Assembly: GCF_024586455.1 (NCBI RefSeq)
Contig: NC_065921.1
Coordinates: 90,270,061 to 90,334,060, forward strand
Direction: 5' to 3'
Source: Bactrocera neohumeralis
Lineage: Eukaryota > Arthropoda > Insecta > Diptera > Tephritidae
DNA: 64,000 nucleotides
The translations under genes and the position numbers were made by a program. Positions within the stretch are counted from its first letter, which is position 1. Each line of letters opens with the position of its first letter. This document shows, piece by piece, positions 33,707-46,900 of the stretch. The notes below the pieces were generated by a model that was given only the letters and a program-made list of their open reading frames with translations, was not told the origin of the DNA and ran no database searches.

Positions 33707-36700
33707 ATGCCGTTCACACCTGTTGAAACACCTAAATGCCCAAAATGTGGCAAATCCGTATATGCCGCTGAAGAGAGAGTAGCTGGTGGTTACAAGTTCC
33801 ACAAAACCTGCTTCAAATGCGGTAAGGCGATCTGACTCAACATTGCTGATATACAAACGTTTAATTGATTCTACGTCTATTTATTTTTCAACTCAGGAAT
33901 GTGCAACAAAGCTTTAGACTCCACGAACTGTACTGAACACGAAAAAGAGCTGTTTTGCAAAAACTGCCATGCCCGTAAATATGGTCCAAAGGGTTATGGT
34001 TTCGGTGGTGGTGCTGGATGTTTGTCAATGGATACTGGAGCACATTTAAACAGAGAGTAAGTATAACTCACCATTCTTCATTCTTAACTTCGTACATAAA
34101 TGATTAAATTTGTCACTACTTTGGAGCTATTTGTAATACCTAATATAATACATTGTACAAATATCATAACTTTATGTATTCATGCGTATTTTTACGAAAT
34201 GTGGCAAGAAAATGTTAAATATCGAAAGCTTAAAGCTAACCGTAGAATATTGTATTTAGCGAATACACATATCTTAATGAAAGCTTTAATTGTATGCACA
34301 ATGTATACAATATATGCTACATTATTTTTACACAATTGTGTACATACATATATGCATTGTAAGTAGAAAACGACAGAAGTATTCATGTAATGCATGTATT
34401 TGTTTTCCACACATTTTCTATAAATAGATTACTTCTAATTGCTTATGTATGTATATACATATGTATGTTTACATTTTGTCATTAATCGACTAGTTTCGTC
34501 CATCCATATTTTCATTTACAAAACTATTGCCATAAACGAATATTCGTAATATATAAAAAGTCCATACGAGTTTTTCAACGTAATAAATTTCTAACTAAGT
34601 GATATTTTTCACTTTACGAATGTGTGTATTTGCGAAAATACTCACAAATGTATTGCCTTGTAGCACTGAATGGTACACTTACATATTATATATATGAATA
34701 TGTGCTAGCTGTATTTAGAAAACATATAAAACACTGTTCTTCATTTCGATATTCTCCCATTGTAAACTACTATAGATATTCGGAACACTTTCGATGCGAT
34801 ATAAATAATGTGTAAATATACAAATATCTAGTCATAGGAAGAATTAAAGGAATAAATTTTCATTTAATATTAGTTATTTTTAAATAAATGAAAGGAAAAG
34901 TATATTTTCATGCTTGTGCCTTAGCATAAACGTAAAAACTTATAAAAGTTCACATTAAAATTTCAAAAATAATTTCAAAATGCCTATGCGTCATGCTTTA
35001 ACTTTATTTTAGAATATTTGAAAACACATATGTTTTCCTTAAATTCAAACATATTATTATTTTTTCATATTATCGCAGCAACTAATTTACATGGCGAAAG
35101 ATAGACGCAGCGATGGAGTTCAGGATTCAAATGTTCTGTCGTGTTAATGTGAACACCTTTCCCGTTTAAATAGTCTACTACATGTTCCAATGTTTTATTA
35201 CATGTCGCCTCGAAATGATATTAATAATTGTTTTTTTTTTGTATTGATGAATATTTCATAAATATATGTATGTCTGTATTTGTGAAATGTTATTAAAAAA
35301 CTATAAATAAAAATAAAAATGGATTTTATTTACGAAAAAACTTGTATTACACATTTTTACAATGGGAGATAGATATTATTTTTAAACAAAACTCTGATTA
35401 ATCCAAATGTTTATATGTATGTATATACATGCATATATGTTATTGTAATCAAGGCATTTTTTCTAATATGAGCAAACGAAACCTAACAAAATGCCTATGT
35501 ACATAATATACCGTTGGTTATTTCATTTTATAATTTTTCGGATTTCATCCAAGATGATATCATCAAATCATTATTGATATTAATATTATAATTATTAACT
35601 GGGTCTTAATTTATATAAGTATGTATGTATATACAAGGTGTACCGAAGGATCCATTACTATGGTAACATTGTAGATTCTTATATAAAAGTAATAATGTAC
35701 AACCATTATATTTTTTTGCTAGTGTTGTTTACTACTTATTTTGTTTACTTCCTTAACGGAAAAACATAGTGTTAAAAATGTTCCAAAATGTTTAATATAT
35801 AAATTATGAAGTGAAATAAATAAATTAATAGGGATTTACAAAAATACAAAAGCAATTTTACATGCTTAACAATGTAATGTAATGTAGATGCATGTAATCG
35901 TTTTTTAAATATTAAAAAGTTGTTTGTGAATATTATTTTATGCCAATACAAATATAAATAATCATGTAATTAAAAGCATTTCTTTAATATTTAATTATAG
36001 TGACATTGATGGTGTACGTAATGGTGCCCGCTTAGAGCCACGAGTAATTGCTAAAGCTCCAGAAGGCCAGGGTTGTCCCAGATGCGGTGGTTACGTATAT
36101 GCGGCCGAGCAAATGTTAGCACGAGGCAGAGTAAGTTAATTATAATCAGATGTTTCTATGATTTTTATTTTAATACAGAATCAATTATTTGCAATTATAC
36201 TAAAATATAAGCAGTGCATAAACTTACTAAAACAATCCAAATCAAACACGTAAACATATATTAATATGTACCATCATAGATTTTAAATCTAATATAATAT
36301 TTAAATCGTTTATTTACATTGAACATGTCAAATAACTAGGGATATCATAGACGATGCTTCAAATGCTTGCTTTGCAACAGAACACTCGATTCTACAATGC
36401 ATTGCGATGGCCCTGATAAAGATATATATTGCAGAGGTATACATTTAAATAATGTTAAAATCAGTGTCAATTGTTTTCTTTAGATTGCGGTTGTTTTTAA
36501 ATTATAATTATATACGTTCATAATATAAATGTATGTGTTGAGAAATATCAGTTATACCAAAACATCCATAATTCTATGCGTATATAATATTTGTATGTAA
36601 AAGCGTTTTAATTGTATATTTTAAAGGGGTACTATTGAAGTTTTATATGTAAATGTTTTCTAAACACATACACAAAGAACTTACTGCACCTCATATGTCA

Positions 36701-39066
36701 ACCATTTGGAAATACATATGTATTAACGTTAACATGCAATTTATGAAAATATTTTGTTTATTAAATGATATCGTTATTTTAAAATTGAAATACTTAAAAC
36801 CAATAATTTAATAATTCAGTTTTCAATATCAGACAATTTGGAAGCTATTGCTAATGCCCATTCATAAGCAAATTTCCGTACCAACCAGCCATTACAACAA
36901 ACCCTTAATGTGTCCCTTCTTCCTTCATTTACAATAATAATACATTCATATGCATCTACCTTTATAAGTAAACTCCAAAAGTAAATAAATTCCTTCTTCA
37001 TTTCATCATTAACCTTATATTTTCCAACAGCAATGGCACAGGGAGTGTTTTAAATGTGGAAACTGTTCCAAAGGACTTGATTCCATCCTTTGTTGTGAAG
37101 GTCCAGACAAAAATATTTACTGCAAAGGTATTATTTAAATAATATTTTCACAAATAGTTACATTCAAACAAAAAATACAGTGACTTTTCATATTTCTCCA
37201 GCTATATACATTCAAAATACTACTTCCAATAATGCTCTTATACAATACAATACAAATTCGTTGAATATATTTAGCTGGACAAATGTTTAAGCACACCTAA
37301 AATATAAATTACATATATGTATATGCACATTTACATTCCGCCCAAATCTCGTGTTTCCCCTTGTACAAAATTAGCTTGTTATGCAAAGAAATTCGGACCT
37401 AAAGGCTATGGATATGGTCAAGGCGGTGGAGCTCTTCAGTCCGATTGTTATGAAAATGGGTAAGTTTTTAACAGCATGCTAGCATCTAATGTGATATTTA
37501 CATACAAGTATATGTACCTTTCTATATATGTATGTACGTAAGTATATATCAGAATGAGTTCAAGTTAATGTATGGGGGTAACATCTACACATAAGTACAA
37601 ATACTTTTTAGTGTTGTTTCCCAAGACTTAGCAATTTAAATTTATCAATATTTGTTTTTGATATTATAATAAATACAGGGTGTTATGCTCAGAAGTTTGG
37701 CGCCAGGGGTTATGGTCATTTAGGAATTTCTTCTATGGGACTTATGTCTGACATAAGAGACGCCGAGTGGCAAAGGTATACATGCCTACATGTGTAATTT
37801 TTTATTATACGTAGTACATTCGATTGATTAAAAGAAAAAGACGATAACTTAAACCGCACTTGCTTCCACTGATGGAAAAGTCAAAATAATTCTAAAAAAC
37901 AAAGTCAAGCAAATATGAATTAAAACATGAATAATGTTATTTTTAAGAATCTCTATATAACACTTATTAATAAATTTTTTATAATCCATATTTACATATT
38001 TTCTTCTTATTTAAATATATATATTTATGTATGTTTATATGTAAATGTCTTACAGCGACTTGGCACCAAAAGTAGCAGATATAGATGTTGGAAAGATACA
38101 AGCACGTGCCGGTGAAGGCTGCCCACGATGTGGTGGCGTTGTCTTTGCCGCTGAGTTGGTGCTCTCGAAGGGACGCGAATGGCATAGGAAGTGTTTCAAA
38201 TGCAGAGATTGCACAAAGACGTTGGATTCTATCATTGCATGTGACGGACCCGACAAAGAAGTTTACTGTAAGACTTGCTATGGAAAAAAATGGGGCCCTC
38301 ATGGCTATGGATTTGCATGTGGATCCAGTTTTCTGCAAACTGATGGCATGACGTTAGTAACAATGTTTGATTTTTAGCCATGAATAATTATAAACTATAC
38401 AATTTTCAGTGAAGAACAAATTTCTGCTCAGCGTCCATTTGTATGCCCTGATACCACGTCAATCAAAGCACCTGAAGGTGAAGGTTGTCCACGTTGCGGT
38501 GGCGCCGTTTTTGCCGCAGAGCAACAACTTTCTAAAGGCCGTATGTGGCACAAAAAGTGCTACAACTGCACTGAATGTCATCGGCCATTGGACTCGATGC
38601 TTGCTTGTGATGGGCCAGACAAGGATATTTACTGTAAAGCTTGTTACGGAAAACGTTTCGGTCCTAAAGGATTTGGTTATGGACACGCACCAACGTTGGT
38701 GTCCACTTCCGGTGAATCCACAATCCATTTGTAAGCCAATAACATATAAAAAATTAAAAAAAAAAATATATATACATATATATATATTATTTCAGCCCTG
38801 AGGGTAAGCCGTTAACTGGGCCTCGTTCATCAGGAGGTTGTCCGCGGTGCGGATATGCCGTTTTTGCCGCGGAGCAAATGATTAGCAAGAGCAGAATTTG
38901 GCACAAGCGTTGCTTCCATTGCGCTGACTGTAGAAAATCTCTAGATTCAACCAATTTAAATGATGGTCCGGACGGTGATATTTATTGTAGAGCATGCTAT
39001 GGTCGCAATTTCGGACCCAAAGGTGTTGGTTTCGGTCTCGGTGCAGGCACCCTTACCATGACATAA
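33707..39066 (+). CDS. Mlp60A: Muscle LIM protein, five-LIM long form and one-LIM short form
   Basis: Exons: 33707-33821, 33897-34056, 36001-36130, 36340-36436 or 37031-37127, 37375-37459 or 37679-37775, 38056-38352, 38410-38730, 38796-39066. All are in phase, giving 491 or 495 residues with five LIM domains, each followed by a Gly-rich GPKGYGFG-type segment. Exons 1-2 start MPFTPVETPKCPKCGKSVYA, as in Drosophila Mlp60A. LIM proteins of this class sit at Z-discs and muscle attachment sites and bind actinin. If the exon 2 donor is not used, the frame ends NRE-stop at 34058-34060, producing the 92-residue single-LIM form known from Drosophila. LIM2 is assembled from two pairs of alternative exons with identical phase (see findings). 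All zinc-ligand Cys/His are present. Drosophila Mlp84B is the closest alternative identity; neighbouring 60A-B genes favour Mlp60A. Confidence 0.95.
36340..36436 (+). other. Mlp60A: Mlp60A alternative exon 4a (second half of LIM2)
   Basis: 97 nt, phase 0 in and phase 1 out, encoding YHRRCFKCLLCNRTLDST then YCR. It supplies the H-C-C-C zinc ligands of LIM2. Exon 4b (37031-37127) has exactly the same length and phase and encodes the homologous WHRECFKCGNCSKGLDSI. Confidence 0.85.
37679..37775 (+). other. Mlp60A: Mlp60A alternative exon 5b (end of LIM2 and linker)
   Basis: 97 nt, phase 1 in and phase 2 out, encoding CYAQKFGARGYGHLGISS then DAEWQ. It is homologous to exon 5a (37375-37459, CYAKKFGPKGYGYGQGGG). 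Both join in phase to exon 38056. 5b has lost the GPKGYG consensus of the other four linkers. Confidence 0.8.
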
Positions 39067-39074
39067 AGTACTTT

Positions 39075-41650
39075 TCCATATATATTTACATACACACATA
39101 AATAAATACATATATGCATGCATATATATAATATTATAAATATATATACATATGTATATATATACATACATGTTGTGTGCGTATTTAAATATATGTAGAA
39201 TATTATTGTGTATACATATAAAAACTAAACTATAATTAAAATCGAACTTAACGAAATGACTATAATTTTCAGCACGAAGTAGGTATTATATAATTAAAAA
39301 CCGACAAAAATAACTAATCGATCTTTTTAAACGAAAACTCGCGTTACAAATTAGTTTACATCGAGGACGAAGTTCAATTCATTATTTATTTATTAATTTT
39401 TAAATAAATTATAAAAAGTGTGTATATATTGAGATGTTTATATTTAAACATCACATATTTATTTTTTCAATTCATTCAATAACTTTTTGACACTGTTCTT
39501 CTAAATATTACCGTGTATCAATAATTTGTAAGAAAAATGTTGAAATAAGCTATTGATTGACTTGCATTAATAAAATATGTATATACACAATCATTTCCGA
39601 ATACATACTTTATATTTAGAATTTTTGTAATAAATGACAACAAAAGTGTAAATATGTATGTACGCATAATGCAAAAGTTGTCGCCAAGTATTTATGTATA
39701 TTAGTGCCTTTTGTATGATTGTGCGTATTTGAGAACAAAATAAATAACGAAGAACCCTAATCTTTTTTGAATATAAAGAATTTTACTTGATATTTATCTA
39801 GTCATTTTTTTTGGTTATTTAAACTATTCGCGCAGTAATCAAATAGCTGCAAAACACACACTAATTAGCATCAGAGAAAGAGATCAAACTTCTCACATAC
39901 ATAAAAAAGGTTGTCCCGTCCGAGTCAAATTTGATCAGAGTTGCATGAGCTTTTGTTTTGAGTTTCAATTGCAACATTTTACATTCCACTTCACACATAT
40001 GATTTTCGTGAAAACTCCCTGATTTTCCCTGGTTTCCTCCTGAATCGGCGATTTTTTATTATTATTATTATTTTTTGAGTTATTCAGTTTTTAGACTCGA
40101 AAATGTTCATATTGACGACAACAAATTGATCGATCAGTTGGCAAATTTGAATGAGTTCTTGAAATCGAAAAAAGAGGACCGAGAAATACATATGCAACGG
40201 GACTGATTTTAACTGAGACCGATATGGTAACCCTACTCATAGGGAATCCTACGTCCATAAAAGTAAAAGAAAAACACATATTTTCTGTCATAATTTCATA
40301 ATACGTATAATGGATAGCGTCGTGGCGTAATGTGACAGGGAAGCTCACACCCTTCAAAATTACACTTCTTCTCTGAGAGCCACATTTTGCTGGCTAGCGT
40401 CGAGAAGCTCTAGCGCCAGAGAGCTCCATGCAAGTGCAGTGGCACACCGAGTAATATGGATTCATCATTATCAACAACAGGTCGGTGACCTGTGTGATAA
40501 TTCACTAGAGAAACACAACAGAAGCATCGAATTCACAGCTAATATGGTATGGAGTTAATAGGAATCGGTACAAAAATTGGATTAGATCAAATTCTATGTC
40601 TCGACTAATTTCAACCAAATGCTTGATATAATCCTCATATTTTTAGAGAAATTGAACTACAACCATGCCTACTTCCCATATAACGCAATTTTAAATTTTA
40701 GATGATTATTTCTTTCAGTATATATGTAAATCAAGCATCAACACAGATGTCGGAATGAAACTTTACCAAAATAGTCCTTCGATATATTCCATCTATTGCA
40801 TAAAAATGGTCGAATTCGGCCCATACCTTTTCAAGCTCCAGGCACCGACAGAAGCCAAACGGAATCTTTACCCGATAATAATATGCCCTCGTGTAAAGGA
40901 TGGGTAAAAACGGGTCAATATTTGCCCTAGCCTTTTTGAATCTAATATAAATTTTTTAAGCTATCGCTTAACTTTACCATGTTTATTGATCAATCTGTTA
41001 AACGGTCACTATGTGAAATATCTTCACAAAATTGAGTGGATCCGTGTTCTCAAGTCTACCATACATTAGCATAATGCCAAGAGTTAATATAATCACTTCA
41101 GACCTTTTACCTACATAGCTACAACATTCCCGACACAGCGACTTGAAAATTTAGAGAGTATAAAATGTTCGGTTAGACTCTAACATATCCCTTCTATTCT
41201 TGTTATACGTACTTTTATCGTCAGACAAGAAATATGCATATACATAAGTCTTCTTCACTCATAAAATATATCTGTTGCAGTTTGTCATATGTTATTCCGT
41301 TCTGTCTGCACCTACAATATTTATGAGCTACTCTCTTTATCAATTCATACGCGCAATTTAATGATGGTTAAAAGAACCGTAACAATAATTTGTTTTTTTT
41401 GAGCAGGAATCACAACGAATTAAGGAATATGTCGTGTTTGATATTATTAGGTATATTAGATAAATGTACTGTATTATAATGCAAAATTGTATACAAATAC
41501 ATACATATATGTATGTACAACGTCAATAGTTTAGCGAAACCGTATATCGATTCAATAACAATGGTATTGTGAGATATTGTAATCGATTTTTGCACTGAAA
41601 AATTCAGTTATGTGAAATTCCCATTCCTAGGAATAATAAGTCAATACATA
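39075..41650. other. Spacer between Mlp60A and the GT49 gene
   Basis: Begins with the Mlp60A 3' region, including a TA/ACAT microsatellite at about 39080-39210. From about 39900 to 41250 the DNA is less A+T-rich and looks like old, unclassifiable sequence without long frames. No transposon termini or coding exons were recognised. Confidence 0.45.
39080..39210. repeat. TA/ACAT microsatellite in Mlp60A 3' UTR
   Basis: Interspersed TATATA, ACATACAC and CATATATGTA units directly after the Mlp60A stop codon. Similar ACAT/ATGT tracts recur throughout the window (e.g. 9806-9850, 32885-32940, 34450) and are a genome-wide habit of this kind of fly. Confidence 0.7.
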
Positions 41651-41680
41651 TAAGTATGTTTATTGTGGACATCTACAAGA

Positions 41681-43283
41681 ATGGTGATTTACGTTTATAA
41701 ATGCCTTAAAAATATTAAGATTTTGAATAAATGTATATTTTTACAGAGGAAACTTGTGCGATTTAGACGTTGGGTTTTATTCATATTAACAATATTTTTA
41801 ACTACAATTAATCTACTGTGGACATTTTGTTTACTGGACACGGAAATAAATTCGCAACAAATCAATAAGTCATTTAACAGAAATACAAAGCCATTAGTGG
41901 CAATAGAAAGTGCCAACGATGACACCATGCCACCGCTCAATCGATCATTAGTACAGAAAATGTCGAAGCATAATTTTAGGCTTGCTTTCGATAATATAAG
42001 TTTCGAAACTGGTAGATGGGACAATCTTCGCAATTATAAGATGTTTGATTTTGCTTTGATTGGAGATAAGTTTATCAAATCTTCACACGAAAACATTGTA
42101 TGTTTAGCTACCCAAAGTTCCGTGGAACGGTTGTATTCATTGACACAAGTTGCACATCAGTGGAACGGACCAATTTCAACCGCCGTGTACGTTGCCGGAG
42201 ATGAAGAATTCTTCATTTTACAACACTTTGTTACATATATGAGACTTTGCTTCGCTTTTATACGCGATAACGTTACTTTTCATATAGCTGTTCCAAATAA
42301 TAAGGAACCAGTTCACAGACAAATTCCTAATCTCTTCAACAGCTTTGATTGTCAATACCCTGAACAAACGCTTCGCCATTTACTGAAAATACGCAATCCA
42401 GACACAATACGTTGGCGTTTAAAAAATGAATATCCGCAAAACCATTTACGCAATTTAGCTCGAAAAGGTTGTCAAAATAAATATGTATTTCTAACAGATA
42501 TTGATATAATACCAAGCACAAATATGGTATCATTATTAAATAAATTTCTGCCGTCAGCAAAATGCAGCTATCGTTGCGCGTATGTTATACCAACTTTTGA
42601 AATAGACAACAGAGCTAAATTCCCTGCTTCCAAGCCAGAGCTTATGCGTTTATATAGAAAAGGTCTAGCACGCCCATTTCACGAAAAAGTGTTTATTTAC
42701 AACCAGTACGCGACAAACTTCTCCATTTGGCTTAAGAATTCTTCCAATGAAGATGAGCGGGCTCATATAAGTCATGTCGTAACAAATTTTGAGTTCTTGT
42801 ATGAACCTTTTTATGTCGCTTTTGATGACGTCCCTGCCCACGATGAAAGATTTATAGGCTATGGCTTTACCCGAAATTCACAGGTAAGACATTAACAGCA
42901 TTATGCTAAACTATTAATTTAACTCATTCCGGTTTAAATTTTTTTTAGGTCTATGAAATGTATATTTCTGGGTACACATTTTTTGTGTTATCCCCTGTTT
43001 TTACTTGTCATTGGGGATTACAACAAAAAAAAGCGAGACCAGTTTGGCGAGAACAACAAAATAATCTGAATCGAAAGCGTTTTGAGATGTTTAAACATGA
43101 AATTCTCGCCCGATATAAAAAGTATTTAACATTTTGTTTAAATTATCTTGAACTCATGAACTATTTTAATTTACAGAAAGACAACAAGGAAATAATTGGC
43201 ATAGTGGAAGTAAACTGGAAATAAGTGTAATGAAATTTTTTATCGATATGAATTTCATGATAATAACATTCTATAAACCTTAA
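41681..43283 (+). CDS. GT49 glycosyltransferase, B4GAT1/LARGE-like
   Basis: Exon 41681-42883 (ATG at 41681) joins exon 42949 onward. Family members are type II Golgi enzymes; B4GAT1 adds glucuronic acid to prime matriglycan on dystroglycan. Seen: a short cytoplasmic tail with RRWVLFILTIFLTTINLLWT as signal anchor, VALATQSS-like start of the catalytic region (VCLATQSSVERLYSL), the DxD metal site FLTDIDIIPS near residue 272, and the C-terminal YEMYISGYTFFVLSPVFTCHWG block. Unspliced, the second exon stops at 43224 (492 residues). A 55-nt intron (43122-43176) is possible and would change the tail, which then stops at 43283. A TTTTTACAG at 41738-41746 could be an acceptor, so the start is not certain. 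The substrate is not predictable from sequence alone. Confidence 0.87.
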
Positions 43284-43380
43284 AACAATTCCACATGGGA
43301 CCATACTTCCGCCTATAAGTATGCATTCATATTTCTGCAGTTGTTTTAAAAATCAATTATTAATACAATTCTAATATTAC

Positions 43381-43746
43381 ATGTCCAAACTTCTGAAACT
43401 TCTTTGTTATAAAATAAAAAGCGATGGTTACTACCAAGAAATTTTATTATGGTATATACGTATTAAACGCGTTTTGGAATGTAAATTTTATTTAGATGCA
43501 TTGGTAAATATACCATGTGTTTTTATACCCCTTTTATATTGTAAACTAGCTTTAGTATACATTTATAGAATATCGATATTTCAGTGCACAAATGTGTTAA
43601 GTAGGCGTCTTTTCATAATTTTTTCTTTTACCATATTCTCGTATATTATAATACTTGAGCTGTTCTACACATTATACGGACAAGTCGCTTGCATGTTCAT
43701 TACATTGTGTTTATTGTGTATTTATTTGGATAAGTTTGTCATATAG
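43381..43746 (+). CDS. Possible small membrane protein
   Basis: ATG-initiated, 121 codons, about 100-160 bp downstream of the GT49 gene on the same strand. It is strongly hydrophobic in its second half (VNIPCVFIPLLYCKLALVY, IIFSFTIFSYIIILELFY, CMFITLCLLCIYL), consistent with three membrane segments after a basic N terminus (MSKLLKLLCYKIKSDGYYQE). I do not recognise the family. It could be a separate gene, a second cistron on the GT49 transcript or a chance frame in T-rich DNA. Confidence 0.35.
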   Translation: MSKLLKLLCYKIKSDGYYQEILLWYIRIKRVLECKFYLDALVNIPCVFIPLLYCKLALVYIYRISIFQCTNVLSRRLFIIFSFTIFSYIIILELFYTLYGQVACMFITLCLLCIYLDKFVI

Positions 43747-43923
43747 GTTCCACGGCAAATGAAGTCACGAATTTTCCACAAAACTGCAAAACTTGGACAA
43801 ATAAATAAATTTAACTTAAAGCAAATGCACCCTGAGGTATCGATATAGCATCTATGAAACATATTCGTAAGTGCATTTTATTATATTTATGAAATATGAA
43901 AAGTATTTAAAAGATATAATTTC

Positions 43924-46900
43924 TCAATTGGAATGATTTCGTCCAACCTCCATTATTGGTATGTACATAGCTGTTTGAGGGTTTTGATTTCTCCGTTGAT
44001 AAGATTCATTACCTACACCATTGCTAGATGCGTCATCGGTCTAAAATGAGAATCATTGTCAATAAATGTTAATTGTTCAACAATTGCTATTAACTCACCA
44101 TTTGGCAAAGAAGTGGTGACTCATTACAGCTTGCAAAATCATTTCCTGCAGTATTACGAGTCGCATTATTTTGAGTCCTTTGTATCGTCCGATCTTCATA
44201 TCTTGTTCGGCCTTGCGATGCCATAGGTCTATTTAGAGTGTTGTTTACATTATTGGGTGAGTTTGGAGAAATGTTATGAGCTGTAAATGATTTTGAAACA
44301 AAGTCTTGCTCTTTCCAGCCATTTTTTTTATAAACATCACGTAGCTCATGATGTTGCCACATTGTGAACAAAACTTGACCGGCGAACTTTAATACGCAAG
44401 AAGTATATTTTTGACGTTGCTTTGTAATACTTAATAAACGATCAACACCACCGGCGTCCAGCAAAGACCGAGAAAATTCTGGATTTTTCTTTATAACTTC
44501 ATTAACTGTGGCTAACACTGCGGTAATGGTGTCGTCGGAGGTATTTTGATCGTGCTGTGGATTTCCAGTAGGGAGTTTTTGGACTAAATCTCGCATAGCA
44601 TACTTTCCGATAAGCTCTTTGTTCCGTTGATCTATGGCAAGATTTCGTAAAGCTGTTGCCACGGCGCAAACTACGCGATCAACTTCCATACGAAGAAGTT
44701 CTACCAATATAGGTAATCCTTTTTCCTTGCGAACCGTAGCCCGAATATCAATACTTGGCTGCCAATAACATGCCGAAAGATTCTGAATAGCTCCTGCAGC
44801 CGCTTCTAAAGTTTCCGGATTAGAGCAACTTTGCAATAAAGCTAAATAGTACTGCACAACCTCGGGTTGCCATAAAAGCTCATATCGTTTGTGTGATAAA
44901 CTATTGGGCACAGAATTTTTTGAAGTACTGGGAGTATAATTATTTTCCATCTGATGTTCGCTTTGAGCAGCTTCCTTTTTCTTTTTACTTGTCCCAAAAC
45001 AGCCAAGATTTTCTCCTGAAATAATAATATATAAATATATATACCCAATTATAATGCTGTTGTAATATGTTAAATATTTACCTTTATAAGAGTTGGATGA
45101 AGGCCGGCTTTGTATTGGCATTGGCTGTTTATCGTAATTAGGATCCTCAACTTCTTGACACCGATAAGACAAATTGCGTAAAATACATACACAATTTTCT
45201 ACCGTTTTATTTCCAATGTTATTCTTTTCTATAGCCATTTTCACAACATATATTAGACACTCCACTAAATGTTCAGAGTTTCTAAGACTGGTTCTGGCAA
45301 ATTCACCAGCAGAGCTGACATTACGTAGAACTCCCGAAGCATTTCGAAAAACTGTAGAGTAGCATGTTTCTCCCGCACAAACCGCATCCCAACCAGAATG
45401 GGGAATAATAATATTACTAACAATTGCGTTTAAGCCCTCGTCAATAATAGAGCGTTTAATGTCTTCACAAGATGACATATTCCACAAAACTCCAGTGACC
45501 AATTCCTTTACCTCCGACTCTTGTGTCCTGCACAGCAAATTTACAAGGGCAGTTATACCCCCCGCATTTTTAATAGCTCGTTTATTTTCGTCATTTTGCC
45601 TTCCATAGGATAGATTTCGAAGTGCTCCACATGCGTTCCTGAAAATATAAAAGTGTTACAATTAGAATAAGGTGTGTTGCCGACATTACTTTTAAGTTTC
45701 ATTACATTGATCATTTGCAGTTTTTTTTAATAACAACTTCGACATTTTTTCACTATTTTTTTTTTACTTTGGTATCTACCAACTTAAACTTTTTATTTCA
45801 TAAAAGTTAGCTGAAAAAGTCAGTATGAAATCATACGAGGTTTTTTCATCGATATATCCATAGAGAGTGTCTATTATTTTATTTATAATTTTTGAAATAC
45901 AGTCACTCACAGCTTATTTGATGCAGATAGAACTTTTTTGTAAAATTCTATATTTCTTAAAATTTTGCAAAGATGAAAAAACTGAGTATTCAGACATCTA
46001 ATTTATTTTATTTAATTTAATTTTTCAACAAAACATTCCAAAAAAAATTTCCATTTATTTAGTTTTAATGCAAAAAATTGTATTTGAAAATTCACGTCAC
46101 AGCTTAAATGATCTCAAAAAAGAACAAGTATTTATTCGTAATTTAAAAAAGTTTGTAGTATTTAGTACTTAGTAGGGTATCCTTTATTATCAATTACAGC
46201 TTGAAGTCTATTTGCCATGGAGTCTACCAATTTTTTTGGTGTATTCCGGTCTAATTTGGTTCCACTCCTCCATTATAGCTTTTTTGAGATCGGATTTGTT
46301 CTGGATGCCATGTTTTTTAATATTTGTCTTCAAAATAGACCACAAATTTTCGATGACGTTCAAGTCCGGTGATTGTGCAGGAGTTTCAACAATGTGTGGA
46401 CATTTATATATTAACCATGTTTGCACTATTTGTGACTTGTGCTTAGGGTCGTTATCTTGGTAAAAGCGAAAGTCATCTTCAATTCCCAATTTTCTAGCGC
46501 TTTGAAGCAAATTTTCTTGCAGAACTTTTAAATACACATTTGTGTTCATAGTTTCTTCAATAAAAGTTAAATTCCGACCCTATTTGATGACATACATGCC
46601 CACACCATAACGTTGCCGCCACCGTGTTTTATAGTAGTAGCACGCAATTGTTGAGGTCTAAGCTCCGTATTAGGTTCGCGCCATATAAAAGGTCTGCCAT
46701 CTGGTCCAAATAAGTTAATCTTAACCTCATCTGCAAAAAGTACAGTCCTCCAAAATGCTGGTGTCTTATTTAGATGGTCACACGCAAACTGCAATCTCTT
46801 CGTTCTATTTTTTGCACTTACAAACGGCTTATTACGGGCTATTCTGCCATTTAAATTTGCTTCCCTTAGTACTCTTCGGACTGTTTCGGGATGGCAATTC

